Assembly (NCBI GenBank): GCA_041576815.1
Contig: JBFGKE010000001.1
Coordinates: 124,001 to 188,000, forward strand
Direction: 5' to 3'
Length of the DNA: 64,000 nucleotides
DNA from: SG8-38 sp041576815
GTDB lineage: Bacteria > Myxococcota_A > Polyangia > Polyangiales > Houyiibacteriaceae
Below the pieces are notes generated by a model. It searched no databases and was not told where the DNA came from. It saw only the letters and a program-made list of their open reading frames with translations. A program made the translations under genes and the position numbers. Shown piece by piece: positions 32,566 through 42,418 of the stretch. Every line of letters begins with the position of its first letter. Position 1 is the first letter of the stretch.

Positions 32566-35500
32566 ATGCCCGTGATCGATCGAACCCTGATTCCCGACTC
32601 CGCCGTTGCCGTCATCGGCATCGGCTGCTGGTACCCAGACGCGCCGAACCCATCGCGGCTCTGGGAGAACGTGCTGGCTCGTCGACTCGCGTTTCGTCGC
32701 CTCCCTGCTCAGCGTCTTCCGCTCGAGGCATACCACGACCCCGATTTTCGAACGCCGGACAAAACGTACGGACGCAAAGCCGCCGTCATCGATGGCTTCG
32801 AGTTCGATTGGAAGAGGAGACGCATTCCGAAAAGCACGTTCGAAGGCACGGACATCGCCCATTGGCTTGCGCTCGAGGTCGCGCTTCAGGCGCTGTGGGA
32901 CTCCGGGTATGGGCGGGGGACGCTGCCAAGAGAGCGCACGGGTGTGATTGTCGGCAATACGTTGACCGGCGAGCAGAGTCGCTCCACCAATTTGCGGATG
33001 CGGTGGCCGTTCGTCGAGCGTGCGATCCGTGCCGCTGCCAATCACGAGGGCATGAGCGTGCGCGCCACCAGTGATTTGATCGATTCCACGCGTTCGTACT
33101 TCAAGTCCGTCTTTCCGGCGGTCGACGAAGACACGCTTGCCGGGTCCCTTTCCAACACCATTGCGGGCCGGATCTGCAACTTCCTCGACCTTCAAGGAGG
33201 CGGGTACACCGTCGACGGGGCATGTGCGTCGTCGCTGCTGGCCGTGACCAACGCGGCCAACGTGCTGAGGAACGGCGACCTCGACGTGGCGCTCGTTGGT
33301 GGTGTCGACATCAGCCTCGACCCGTTCGAGCTCGTGGGCTTTGCCAAAGTGGGCGCGCTGAGCCCGACGCAGATGCGGGTCTACGACCGCGCCGCGAACG
33401 GTTTCGTGCCGGGGGAGGGCTGCGGCTTCGTCGTCCTCAAGCGCCTCGAGGATGCGCGTGCGGATGGGGACTACATCTATGCGACGCTCCGCGGTTGGGG
33501 TGTGTCTTCGGACGGCGCGGGCGGGATCACCGCCCCGAGCGTCGCCGGCCAGGCGCTTGCGATTCGGCGTGCGTACAAGCGCGCGGGTTACTCCCCCGAG
33601 CTCCTCGATTTCGTCGAGGGACACGGCACCGGCACCCCGGCGGGCGACCCGGTGGAGCTCAAGGCGATCGCGAGCGCGATGGAAGCGTACGGCGTGCGGA
33701 ATCCGCGTCGGTGCGGCGTCACCTCCTTCAAGTCCATCGTCGGGCACACCAAGGCGGCTGCCGGCATCGGAGGTTTCATCAAGGCCGTCATGGCGGTGAA
33801 TCGCCGGGTCATCCCGCCGACCTCTGGTTGCGTCGATCCCAGCGCGACCTTCGCAGACGACGCGCGCGTGCTCTACCCCGTGAAGACCGGGCACGTCGAT
33901 TCGCCGGACGAGGTCGTTCGGGCAGGCGTTTCCGCGATGGGGTTTGGGGGCATCAATACGCACGTGACGATCGAGTCGTGCGACCCTCCTGCATCACGGC
34001 TCAGGCCCTCCCTCGACGAGGATGTGCTGCTCGCCTCTGCACAGGACACCGAGCTGTTCGTGATGTCGGCCGCCAGCGTCGATGCGCTCAAGAAGCGCGT
34101 CGAGCAAGTTGCGGCACGCGCGGACGGCACCAGCACGGGCGAGCTCGGCGATCTTGCTGCCGAGCTCTCGCGAGAAGCGGCTCCGGACGGCTTGGTTCGG
34201 ACCGCGGTCATCGCTGGCGACCCGGATGAGCTCGAGGAGCGCCTTCAAGAGGTTCTCGACGTGCTGAACGCCGAGCCGCCGGGCGAGGGAACGGTCGTAC
34301 GCTGTCCGCGCGCCCGGCATCGCGCTTGGCTTTCGAATGCGCCCCGGCGGCCCCGGGTGGGGTTTCTTTTCCCGGGGCAGGGCTCGCAGCAGCTCGGCAT
34401 GGCGCGTCGGCTCGTGCGACGCTTCGATTGGGCCAAGCGGTTCGCAGAGCAGACCGATGTGTGGCTGGCCGAGCTCGGGTGCGAGCCCGTGACCCCGTTG
34501 GTGTTCCGGCCCGTGGAGCGCGCACACGACCAAGAGCAGGTGCGTGACTGGGCACGGACGCTCCGCCAAACCGAACACGCCCAACCCGCCATCTGTTTCG
34601 CGAGCGCGCTGTGGTTGAAGTACCTCGCGAGACTGGGGGTGACCCCTGACTTCGTGGGCGGTCACAGCTTGGGGGAGCTGAGCGCGTTTCATGCAGCCGG
34701 CGCGCTCGACGAGCGCGCACTCCTTCAACTGGCGGCGACGCGCGGCAAGATCATGGCAGGCGCGAGCGCCTCGGGAACGATGGCAAATCTCTCGTGTACG
34801 CGCCAAGAAGCCGAGGCCCTGATCGCCGAGGTCTCCGGATACGCGACGATTGCAAACCTGAATGCATCCGATCAAACCGTCGTCTCGGGCGACCGCGAGG
34901 CGGTGGAGCAGATCGTCGAGCTGGCCAAGAAGCGCGCGATGGCCGCAGCGCCGCTCGCGGTCTCCGCGGCGTTTCATTCGGCCCACTTTCACGAGGCTGC
35001 GTACGCGCTCCGGCAAGCGGACGGTGTGCCGGAGATCTCGAACCCGATGCATGTGCCTGCGATCAGCGCGATCGACGGCACCGAGATTCGCACGGGGGTT
35101 TCGATGCGAGATTACTTGGGGCGCCAGATGTGCGCCGAGGTCGACTTCGTGAGGCTGGTGCGCGCGATGGACGAACGCTGCGACCTCCTCCTCGAGGTCG
35201 GGCCCGGGCGCGCTCTGAGCGGCCTCGTCAAACGGATCATCGACGACGAGCGTTTGAGCTGCTTCCCCCTCGAATCGCGGCCCGACAAGGATGAAGACCT
35301 CCACGTCGCCATTGCGGCGCTTTTCGTCGGCGGTCGGCGTCTTCGACTCGATGCGCTCTACGAGGGCCGTCTCAGCAGGCCGTTCATCCCGGCATCTCGA
35401 AGAAAATTCATCGAGAACCCGTGCGAGCGTCCCTTCGTCGACGAAATTGCGGCTCGAGTCACGACGAGCGCCTCCCATCAGCCAGCGCTCTCAGTTCTGC

Positions 35501-38500
35501 CGCAGGCAGGGTCCGACGAGCACGCCAGGGAGGCGGAGCCACCACATCGCAGCGTCATCGAATCCCAGATCGTCACGAAGCCCTCCGTGCACGGCGCCGT
35601 TCTCGCATCGGTGGAGGCGCAAACGGGGTTCCCGATCGAGACTCTGACCCTCGACCTCAGGCTCGTGGATGACCTTCACCTCGATTCGATCAAGACCGTG
35701 GAGCTGGTCTCCGAGGTCGCTGACCAGCTCAAAATCGAGGTGGATTTCGACGCGGCGCAGTTTGCAGACGTGACGCTCGGAGAGTTGGTCGAGCGGATGG
35801 AGGCTCTGCAGACCGATTCCTCACCGGCGCCGGCTCTCGACTCGGTGGGCGCCGCGGGCGCGACGCGGAGCACGTCGGCGCGCGAACGGCCCTGGGTGGC
35901 GAATTTTGCGCTCGAGTGGAAGGAATCCACGTTGCCCCCAGCGCCGGAGTACAACGATCTGAAGACGGGGCGCGCTCTCTTGGTGGCGCCCGACCCTTCT
36001 GATGGTCTCGTCACGGATCTCGCAAGGGAGCTCGGCAAGCGGGGCGTCGACGTGATCGTGTCGGGGTCCAGGCTGGACTCCGACGGGGACGCGCCCGTGG
36101 ATCACCTGCTGGTCGTGAGCCCGGACGCGAGCGCTTCGGACGACGTTGCGGCATTGCACGAGGTCGTCGAGCTCTACACGGGCGCCGCGCGTCTGCTGCC
36201 ATCGACGGGAGCGCGCCACGGAGGCGCCTCGTGCGTGGCGTGGATTCGAGCGCGCTCATCCGAGCCGCAGGCGAACGGCCACGCCGACTGGGCGGCAGAT
36301 GCGTTCGCCGCCACGGTTCACCTCGAGCGAAGGCAGCTTCGCGTTCGTTCGCTCGACTTCGCCGGCGCCGACCTTCAACCCGGTCGCATCGCGGAGGCCC
36401 TTGTCGAAGAGCTCGCGGGCGACGGGACGTTCGAAGCGGCGCGCTATGACCGCGCGGGGCGACGCTCGGTGGGAGTGCCCACGCTTCAGTCCCGAACGGC
36501 GTACAAACGCCGAACCACGGCCATATGCGCGGACGACGTCGTGCTGGTCACGGGCGGAGCCAAGGGAATCACCGCAGAATGTGCTCTTGCGCTCGGGCGC
36601 GAGACAAGGGCCACGATGGTTCTCGTGGGCAGCTCGGCGGCGCCCGAGGACGCTGCCGAGCCCGACCCGGGGAACGAGATCGGTGCGACCTTGGCGAGGT
36701 TCCGAGCGGAGGGGCTCCGGTGCCACTATCGCCAGTGCAATCTGGCGGTGCGCGACCAGGTGAACCGCCTCGTCGCGGGCGTGCAGCGCGACTTCGGCTC
36801 GCTCGATGCGGTCGTCCACGGCGCCGGGCTCAATCGGCCGCGTCCGGTCGAGGAGCCTGACGCCGCGGAAGTCCTCTCCGAGATCGAACCGAAGCTCGCG
36901 GGAGCGCTTCATCTCTTCGAGGCGCTCGATTCGGCGCCTCCCAAGATGTTCGTCGCCCTCACCTCGATCATCGGCGTGGTGGGAATGCCGCGCAATGCCT
37001 GGTACGGCTTTTCAAACCAAGCTCTGGACCGCAGCCTCGAGCGCTTTGCGGCTCGCCATCCGTCCGTCGAGACCCTGTCCGTGGCGTACAGCGTCTGGGA
37101 CGAAGTCGGCATGGGCGCGAAGCTCGGAAGCATCGAAAGGCTCGCGAAGCTCGGCATCGACGCGATCCCGGTGGAGGAAGGGGCCGCGCGTTTTCTGGAG
37201 CTCGTGGTGCGTGACCCGGGAACGCGCGAGGTCATCGTGGCCGCACGTTTGGGCGGCCTCGATACGTGGCGTCCCGCGCTGCCGCCGCTGCCGCGGGCCC
37301 ACCGCTTCATCGACCAGATCGTGAGGCTCGAGCCGGGGCGTGAGCTCGTCTGTCGGACCAAGCTCGACGTCGAGCGAGACCCATATGTCGAGGATCACGT
37401 GTATGAGGGCGCCCGTCTCTTGCCGGCGGTGTTCGGCATCGAAGCGATGGCCGAGGCCGTCGCACACGTCACCGGTCGACCCGAGCTCCCTTTCCCGCTT
37501 TGGCTCGAGGACGTCGAGCTAAGGCGGCCGCTCGTCGTTCATCCGGAACGTGGGCTGCTGATCGAGATTCGCGCGCGAGTCGACGACGGTGACTTGTTCG
37601 AGTCGGCGCCACAGCGGATTCGCGCAGAGGTCCGCTGCCAACAGACGGGGTTCGCGAGCGCTCACTTTTCAGCATGTTTCGTTCTCGGCGCCGACACGAA
37701 AACGGGCGCGCGGTTTTTCGAGATGCCGGCCGAAGCTTTGCCCATTCGACCGCGCCAGCATCTGTATGGCTCCGTTCTCTTCCAGGGCCCGCGGTTTCAG
37801 CGAATCGAGAAGGTCTTCGCGCTCGACGCGCAGAGATGTGTCTTCGCCGCGGAGCGGGACCCGACACGCGAGAGCTGGCTCCTCGGCGATCCGTATTTCC
37901 GGGACGCTCTGCTCCAGAGCCTGCAGCTTTGCGTCGTGCCGGATCAGTGCCTGCCGGTACGCGTCGATCGCTGGGAGATTCACGGCCAACCGGCAAAGAG
38001 GGAGAGGGGCCTCGCACGGGCCACGATCGACGGCCACGAAGACGACACGTACATCGGGACCGTGAATGCCGTCAGCGCAGACGGATCGCCGCTCGAGAGC
38101 CTCCTCGGCTACCGCGCACGCACGCTGTCCCAACGACAAGACTGGCCCCGCGCGGCCGAGCTCGCCTCGCGCGGTGCTGTCCCGGCCGTTCCGCTTCGCG
38201 TGATTCACGGCGATGCCCTGGAAGACGACGTGCGCATCCAGGTGAATCGGCCCGAGCCATGGGACGGCGGGGTCTTTTATCGAGATGTGCCCGGCTACGG
38301 CCACGAAGGCCAAACGGCGTTTTTCTGTCGTTTTCCCTTGAGCGCGCAGGATTCCTCCTCGGTGAGCGGGTCACTGAACTTCACCAGCTACTTCCGGTGG
38401 GCGGGCAAGCTTCGGGAGTGGGGCGGGATGAACACCCCGGGCGTCTACGAGGGCATCCTCGAAATGCTCGGCTCGAACTCGGTGATGTCGGCGACGAACG

Positions 38501-39297
38501 AATGCGAGACTCGCATCTTCAAGGTGCCGAAGCGCAACGACTTCATCGAAGGCCGGTATTGGATGGAGTACGTCAACAAGGGCGACGCGGGAAACATCTT
38601 CGAGTGGTGGCGCATCCCTTTCCCGAGCGGCGAGCCCGAAATGATCGCGTGGACGAAGATGCGGATCTCGGCGGTCAAGTCGGTGCGCCACGGCGTCATC
38701 TCCGCCACGGATTGGCCAGACTTCTTGTACCGGTTCTTGAAAGACATGGGAGACGATGCGCCCGAGCCCACGGTCGGCCCCGCGCTCGAGCTCGACCTCG
38801 GCGCCACCCTGTTTGCCAAGGTGCCGGGGCCTCAGCCGGGCCCGCTCCTCGCCGAGCAAACCTACTCCACCGCAACAGAGGACTCCAACGTCGTCGGCAA
38901 CATCTACTTCGCGAACTACAGCGCGTGGCAAGGTCGACTGACGGACGGGTTCTTTCACTCCCTGGCGCCGCACCTCTTCGAAGAGCGCGGCACGCACGGA
39001 GAGCTCCATCGTGCTCAGACCCGCATCAGCCAGCTCCGAGATGCGATGCCGTTCGACGAGGTTGGCGTTCTCATGCGTCTCGAGGAGCTTTACGAGCGCG
39101 GGGCGCGGTTGAGCTTCGAGTTTTTCCGGAAAGAGCCAGCCGGCGTCACCAAAATCGCCGCGGGGCGCAACCTCATCGCGTGGGCGACGCTCGAGCGCGG
39201 CGCAGCGCCTCGACCGTTGCCATGGCCGGAGGAGCTCCGCGACGCGCTTCTAGCAGCCACGGGACAAAGCGTGCGCATCTCGCAGGGCCATGTCTGA
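32566..39297 (+). CDS. Iterative type I polyketide synthase, enediyne-PKS-like with fused thioesterase domains
   Basis: Domains in order: KS about 5-460 (Cys220 in DGACASSLL, His353 in EGHGTGTP, His394 in KSIVGHTKAA); AT about 598-900 (Ser701 in GHSLGE, Arg726, malonyl-type); ACP about 1005-1080 (Ser1041 in DLHLDSIKTVE); KR about 1290-1500 (GGAKGI, Tyr1480, Asn1484); DH about 1560-1870 (His1611 in HVYEGARLLP, Asp1780 in DALLQS); then two hotdog domains at 1900-2065 and 2085-2230. The last has VGNIYFANYSAWQGR, close to the enediyne E7 thioesterase. All catalytic residues are intact. There is no ER and no C-terminal PPTase, unlike canonical PKSE. The downstream kinase starts inside its last codons. 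Confidence 0.85.
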   Translation: MPVIDRTLIPDSAVAVIGIGCWYPDAPNPSRLWENVLARRLAFRRLPAQRLPLEAYHDPDFRTPDKTYGRKAAVIDGFEFDWKRRRIPKSTFEGTDIAHWLALEVALQALWDSGYGRGTLPRERTGVIVGNTLTGEQSRSTNLRMRWPFVERAIRAAANHEGMSVRATSDLIDSTRSYFKSVFPAVDEDTLAGSLSNTIAGRICNFLDLQGGGYTVDGACASSLLAVTNAANVLRNGDLDVALVGGVDISLDPFELVGFAKVGALSPTQMRVYDRAANGFVPGEGCGFVVLKRLEDARADGDYIYATLRGWGVSSDGAGGITAPSVAGQALAIRRAYKRAGYSPELLDFVEGHGTGTPAGDPVELKAIASAMEAYGVRNPRRCGVTSFKSIVGHTKAAAGIGGFIKAVMAVNRRVIPPTSGCVDPSATFADDARVLYPVKTGHVDSPDEVVRAGVSAMGFGGINTHVTIESCDPPASRLRPSLDEDVLLASAQDTELFVMSAASVDALKKRVEQVAARADGTSTGELGDLAAELSREAAPDGLVRTAVIAGDPDELEERLQEVLDVLNAEPPGEGTVVRCPRARHRAWLSNAPRRPRVGFLFPGQGSQQLGMARRLVRRFDWAKRFAEQTDVWLAELGCEPVTPLVFRPVERAHDQEQVRDWARTLRQTEHAQPAICFASALWLKYLARLGVTPDFVGGHSLGELSAFHAAGALDERALLQLAATRGKIMAGASASGTMANLSCTRQEAEALIAEVSGYATIANLNASDQTVVSGDREAVEQIVELAKKRAMAAAPLAVSAAFHSAHFHEAAYALRQADGVPEISNPMHVPAISAIDGTEIRTGVSMRDYLGRQMCAEVDFVRLVRAMDERCDLLLEVGPGRALSGLVKRIIDDERLSCFPLESRPDKDEDLHVAIAALFVGGRRLRLDALYEGRLSRPFIPASRRKFIENPCERPFVDEIAARVTTSASHQPALSVLPQAGSDEHAREAEPPHRSVIESQIVTKPSVHGAVLASVEAQTGFPIETLTLDLRLVDDLHLDSIKTVELVSEVADQLKIEVDFDAAQFADVTLGELVERMEALQTDSSPAPALDSVGAAGATRSTSARERPWVANFALEWKESTLPPAPEYNDLKTGRALLVAPDPSDGLVTDLARELGKRGVDVIVSGSRLDSDGDAPVDHLLVVSPDASASDDVAALHEVVELYTGAARLLPSTGARHGGASCVAWIRARSSEPQANGHADWAADAFAATVHLERRQLRVRSLDFAGADLQPGRIAEALVEELAGDGTFEAARYDRAGRRSVGVPTLQSRTAYKRRTTAICADDVVLVTGGAKGITAECALALGRETRATMVLVGSSAAPEDAAEPDPGNEIGATLARFRAEGLRCHYRQCNLAVRDQVNRLVAGVQRDFGSLDAVVHGAGLNRPRPVEEPDAAEVLSEIEPKLAGALHLFEALDSAPPKMFVALTSIIGVVGMPRNAWYGFSNQALDRSLERFAARHPSVETLSVAYSVWDEVGMGAKLGSIERLAKLGIDAIPVEEGAARFLELVVRDPGTREVIVAARLGGLDTWRPALPPLPRAHRFIDQIVRLEPGRELVCRTKLDVERDPYVEDHVYEGARLLPAVFGIEAMAEAVAHVTGRPELPFPLWLEDVELRRPLVVHPERGLLIEIRARVDDGDLFESAPQRIRAEVRCQQTGFASAHFSACFVLGADTKTGARFFEMPAEALPIRPRQHLYGSVLFQGPRFQRIEKVFALDAQRCVFAAERDPTRESWLLGDPYFRDALLQSLQLCVVPDQCLPVRVDRWEIHGQPAKRERGLARATIDGHEDDTYIGTVNAVSADGSPLESLLGYRARTLSQRQDWPRAAELASRGAVPAVPLRVIHGDALEDDVRIQVNRPEPWDGGVFYRDVPGYGHEGQTAFFCRFPLSAQDSSSVSGSLNFTSYFRWAGKLREWGGMNTPGVYEGILEMLGSNSVMSATNECETRIFKVPKRNDFIEGRYWMEYVNKGDAGNIFEWWRIPFPSGEPEMIAWTKMRISAVKSVRHGVISATDWPDFLYRFLKDMGDDAPEPTVGPALELDLGATLFAKVPGPQPGPLLAEQTYSTATEDSNVVGNIYFANYSAWQGRLTDGFFHSLAPHLFEERGTHGELHRAQTRISQLRDAMPFDEVGVLMRLEELYERGARLSFEFFRKEPAGVTKIAAGRNLIAWATLERGAAPRPLPWPEELRDALLAATGQSVRISQGHV

Positions 39298-41986
39298 CGC
39301 AGCGAGTCGCATTTCAGGTCCAGCGACTTTCGACGAAGCGCGGCGGAAGACGAACATTCAGGGCCTGAAAGCGGCGACCCTCTCGGCGCTCGTCGTCGTG
39401 TCGTCTTTTGCGTGGGTGGAGTACTACCAGGTCCGAGAGCATTTCTGGCTTCTTCAAACGCTCCGCGGAGTTTGTCTGGCCGTGCTTGCGGTGATCGCGT
39501 TCGCGGCATTCCGCGCGCGGCCATGGACGGTCCGTCACGTGGACGCTCTGACGATCGGTGCGTTCCTGGTCTGCGGTTGGTACAGCATCACGCTCATGCT
39601 GCTTCACGATGGGTACAACTCCGAGTTCTTTCTCACGCTCGTCTTCATCATCGTAGGAGTAGGCGCGGTCACCCTTTGGCCGATCGAGACCGCGTTGGTC
39701 TACATGCTCCTCATCATCGTCTCCTATCTCGCGCCGCTCCTCTTCGGCCTCGCCGAGGTGAAGAAGGGGGACGTGTTCCCGATCCATCTCAGCTTCCTGC
39801 TCGGAATGGCGATGATCAGTGTCGTCGCGCAACAGCTTCGCTACCGAATCGAGAGGCGGGAGTTTCTGACCAGCCGAAGCCTCGAGGAAACCAAGGCCTC
39901 TCTCGAGGTGGCGTACGACCGGCTCAAGGAGCTCGACCAGCTCAAAACCGACTTCTTTGCGAACGTTTCCCACGAGCTTCGAACGCCCCTTACGCTTTCG
40001 CTCGGGCCGCTGGAGTCGCTGCTGCGGGAACGACACCGGCCCGAGGTCGAAGAGCAGCTCGAAGGCCTCCGGCGAAACCAGCTCCGGCTGCTCCGCTTGA
40101 TCAACCAGCTGCTCGATTTCGCGAAAGTGGAGTCCGGCAACGTCCAAGCGGAATTCGGCAAGGAGGACGTAGCCGCCTTGGCGCGCCGGCTGGTTGGCGA
40201 TGTCGAAGGCGCTGCCGGAGCGAAAAGCCTCGAGATCGAGCTCGCCGTGCCGTCGGAGCCGGTGTGGCTTTACATCGATCGCGAAAAGCTCGAACAGACG
40301 CTCCTCAACCTGCTCTCGAATGCCTTCAAGTTCACGCCAAAGGGCGGCCGCATCACCGTGAGGGTGAGGGAGCTCGATCAGGCGGTGGAGATCCGCGTGA
40401 GCGACACAGGCATCGGGATCGACCCCGACAAGATCCACACGATTTTCGACCGGTTCGCCCAGGCGGACTCGTCCGAGACCCGCCGCTACGCGGGGACGGG
40501 GATCGGCCTTTCCCTGGTGAAGACCAACCTCGAGCTTCACGGCGGCACGGTCGACGTGCAGAGCGAGCCTGAGCGCGGCACGACGTTCATCCTCTCGATT
40601 CCTCGCGGCAAGGCGCACCTCCCCGACGCACACGTGTTCGAGCATTCGCGAACGCCGGCGGAGTCGGCCCTGAAAGCCGAGCAGCTCGTCGAGTTCGCGG
40701 CCGAGCCCCAGGAAGAGCCGGCCGACGCCCATGCGGCAGACCAAGCCCTGCGGCTCGATCAACTCGATGAAGACGAGGACGACCCCGTCTCCGTGGATTG
40801 GGTCAACCGGCTCTTCGAAATCGACGATGACAAGCCCCGCGTGCTCGTCGTCGACGATGCCGCGGACATGCGGCGGTATCTATGCTCGATCCTCGAGCCC
40901 GATTACGAAATCAGAACTGCCAAGGATGGCGCCGAAGGCTTGCAGGAGGCCACACGCTGGGATCCCGACCTCGTCGTGTCCGACGTCATGATGCCGGTGA
41001 TGTCGGGCTCCGAGCTGTGTCGGGCGATCAAGCGCGCAGGAGGGCGGCTCGCGCGCACACCGGTCATCCTCGTGACGGCGCGCGCCGAGGAGCAGTCCAA
41101 GCTGCGCGGGCTCGGATATGGGGCTGACGACTATCTCCTGAAGCCGTTTCTTCAGGACGAGCTCCTCCTTCGCGTGCGAAATCTCGTGACGAAGCGCCGT
41201 CAAGAGCGTGCGCTCTTCGACGCGCACCTCACGCTGCGCGCGCAGCACGACAACCTGCTTTCGGACCTCGAGCTCGCCCGCAACTTTCAGGAGAGCTTGC
41301 TTTCCAAGCTCGAGATGCCCGAGCCGCTCGACGCGCACGTGGAGTTCCACCCCGCGGACGTCGTGGGCGGCGATTTTTATCACCTCACGTCGCTCGGCCC
41401 GAGTCGTGTCCGGCTGTTCGTCGCGGACATGGTCGATCACGGGGTCAAGGCTGCCGTGCGGGCGGCGGCGGCGTGGCCGGAGTACACGAGCCTCGAGCAT
41501 CCTGAGCTCGGCCCGGCCGACGTTCTGACGCGCCTCAACGATGTCGCCACCTCGAAGTATGCCGACCTGTCCGGGAGCTTTCTCTGTCTCGATCTGGACA
41601 CCGCGGCCGGCGCACCGACCTCGGCTTGCTACGCCCAGGCCGGCGAAATGCCGTTCATCGTGATGGCCAACGGATCATTCGAGACACCCCCTCACACCGA
41701 AGGGTTCGTCGTCGGCTTGTTTCCCGGCATGAGCTACCAGTCGCGGGAGCTGAGCCTCACCCCCGGCACCCGTCTGTTTCTTTACTCCGATGGCCTGTAC
41801 ACTCAACCTGACCACACGGGGCAGACCTTCCGTGAGGGGGGGTTGAAAGAGGCCTGGAGCATCGCGATGGGGCACACCGACATCCGAGCGGCAACCGAGG
41901 AGATCATCGAATCGATGAAGCGGTTTCGCGGCATGACGGCGCAGCTCGACGACGTGACGCTGATCGGCATCGAGGTAGGGAAATAG
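39290..41986 (+). CDS. Membrane histidine kinase - receiver - PP2C (SpoIIE) phosphatase hybrid
   Basis: The 898-residue protein has six predicted membrane helices (about residues 26-182) and a short coiled coil. The HisKA box has His228 in FFANVSHELRTPLTLS, and the HATPase domain (about 335-440) has NLLSNAFKFTP and GIGIDPDKI. The receiver domain (about 510-630) has phospho-acceptor Asp565 in VVSDVMMPVMSG. The SpoIIE-like PP2C phosphatase domain (about 655-895) has DVVGGDFYH, FVADMVDHGVKAA and FLYSDGLY. Such a chain can turn a phospho-signal into dephosphorylation of a STAS partner. Its ATG lies inside the PKS stop region (8-base overlap), so it is translationally coupled to the PKS. Confidence 0.88.
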   Translation: MSDAASRISGPATFDEARRKTNIQGLKAATLSALVVVSSFAWVEYYQVREHFWLLQTLRGVCLAVLAVIAFAAFRARPWTVRHVDALTIGAFLVCGWYSITLMLLHDGYNSEFFLTLVFIIVGVGAVTLWPIETALVYMLLIIVSYLAPLLFGLAEVKKGDVFPIHLSFLLGMAMISVVAQQLRYRIERREFLTSRSLEETKASLEVAYDRLKELDQLKTDFFANVSHELRTPLTLSLGPLESLLRERHRPEVEEQLEGLRRNQLRLLRLINQLLDFAKVESGNVQAEFGKEDVAALARRLVGDVEGAAGAKSLEIELAVPSEPVWLYIDREKLEQTLLNLLSNAFKFTPKGGRITVRVRELDQAVEIRVSDTGIGIDPDKIHTIFDRFAQADSSETRRYAGTGIGLSLVKTNLELHGGTVDVQSEPERGTTFILSIPRGKAHLPDAHVFEHSRTPAESALKAEQLVEFAAEPQEEPADAHAADQALRLDQLDEDEDDPVSVDWVNRLFEIDDDKPRVLVVDDAADMRRYLCSILEPDYEIRTAKDGAEGLQEATRWDPDLVVSDVMMPVMSGSELCRAIKRAGGRLARTPVILVTARAEEQSKLRGLGYGADDYLLKPFLQDELLLRVRNLVTKRRQERALFDAHLTLRAQHDNLLSDLELARNFQESLLSKLEMPEPLDAHVEFHPADVVGGDFYHLTSLGPSRVRLFVADMVDHGVKAAVRAAAAWPEYTSLEHPELGPADVLTRLNDVATSKYADLSGSFLCLDLDTAAGAPTSACYAQAGEMPFIVMANGSFETPPHTEGFVVGLFPGMSYQSRELSLTPGTRLFLYSDGLYTQPDHTGQTFREGGLKEAWSIAMGHTDIRAATEEIIESMKRFRGMTAQLDDVTLIGIEVGK

Positions 41987-41995
41987 AGCACACCG

Positions 41996-42418
41996 ATGGG
42001 ACCTGCTGGAACATTCGAGTTGAAGGGCCATTCTCGACTCCAGATCGATCACCGGGTCGACGAGCATCACGAGCTCACGATCTGGTTCCAAGGAGATATG
42101 GTGGTGCGTCGGGGGACGCGTTTCGACCGATATCTCAGCCATTTGGAAGAACTGGCGGCGCTTGCCTGCGGGACCCCGGCAACCCACGTGCACTGCCACC
42201 TCGAGGACCTCGGGGAGGCGCTTTCCCGTGCCCAGCACGCGATCTATCGAATGCTAAATGGCATGCGCGGACATGGAATCCCGATTACTATTTACGCGAC
42301 GGGCGAACGTCCAGAGCAATCGGAGCATCTGAAGATGTCCAAGCTCTTCGTGGAGGGGCTATCCAAGCAACCCGGGCCTCCGCTCGAGTTGGTGGAGATC
42401 AGGCGGCGAGCATCTTGA
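41996..42418 (+). CDS. STAS-like anti-sigma antagonist candidate
   Basis: This 140-residue protein has no confident named family. The central region (about 28-105: LTIWFQGDMVVRRGTRFDRY, then LEELAALACGTPATHVHCHL and HGIPITIYATG) has the alternating strand/helix pattern of a small STAS-like fold, as in the slr1659-type proteins paired with SpoIIE phosphatases. It starts 9 bases after the kinase/phosphatase stop and overlaps the ATPase gene by 4 bases (TTGA). Its position between a PP2C phosphatase and a HATPase-type kinase is the usual order for a partner-switching triad. I infer that it is the phosphorylated intermediate; the phosphoacceptor Ser/Thr is not obvious. Confidence 0.5.
   Translation: MGPAGTFELKGHSRLQIDHRVDEHHELTIWFQGDMVVRRGTRFDRYLSHLEELAALACGTPATHVHCHLEDLGEALSRAQHAIYRMLNGMRGHGIPITIYATGERPEQSEHLKMSKLFVEGLSKQPGPPLELVEIRRRAS

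Noticed and set aside
32356..33963. A 535-codon antisense frame across the KS domain
   Set aside because: It lies wholly opposite an intact KS with all active-site residues and has Arg/Asp/His-rich shadow composition.
32566..39297. PUFA synthase (pfa-type) identity
   Set aside because: PUFA systems use several ACPs in tandem and separate subunits with KS-CLF, FabA-like DH pairs and ER. None are present here.
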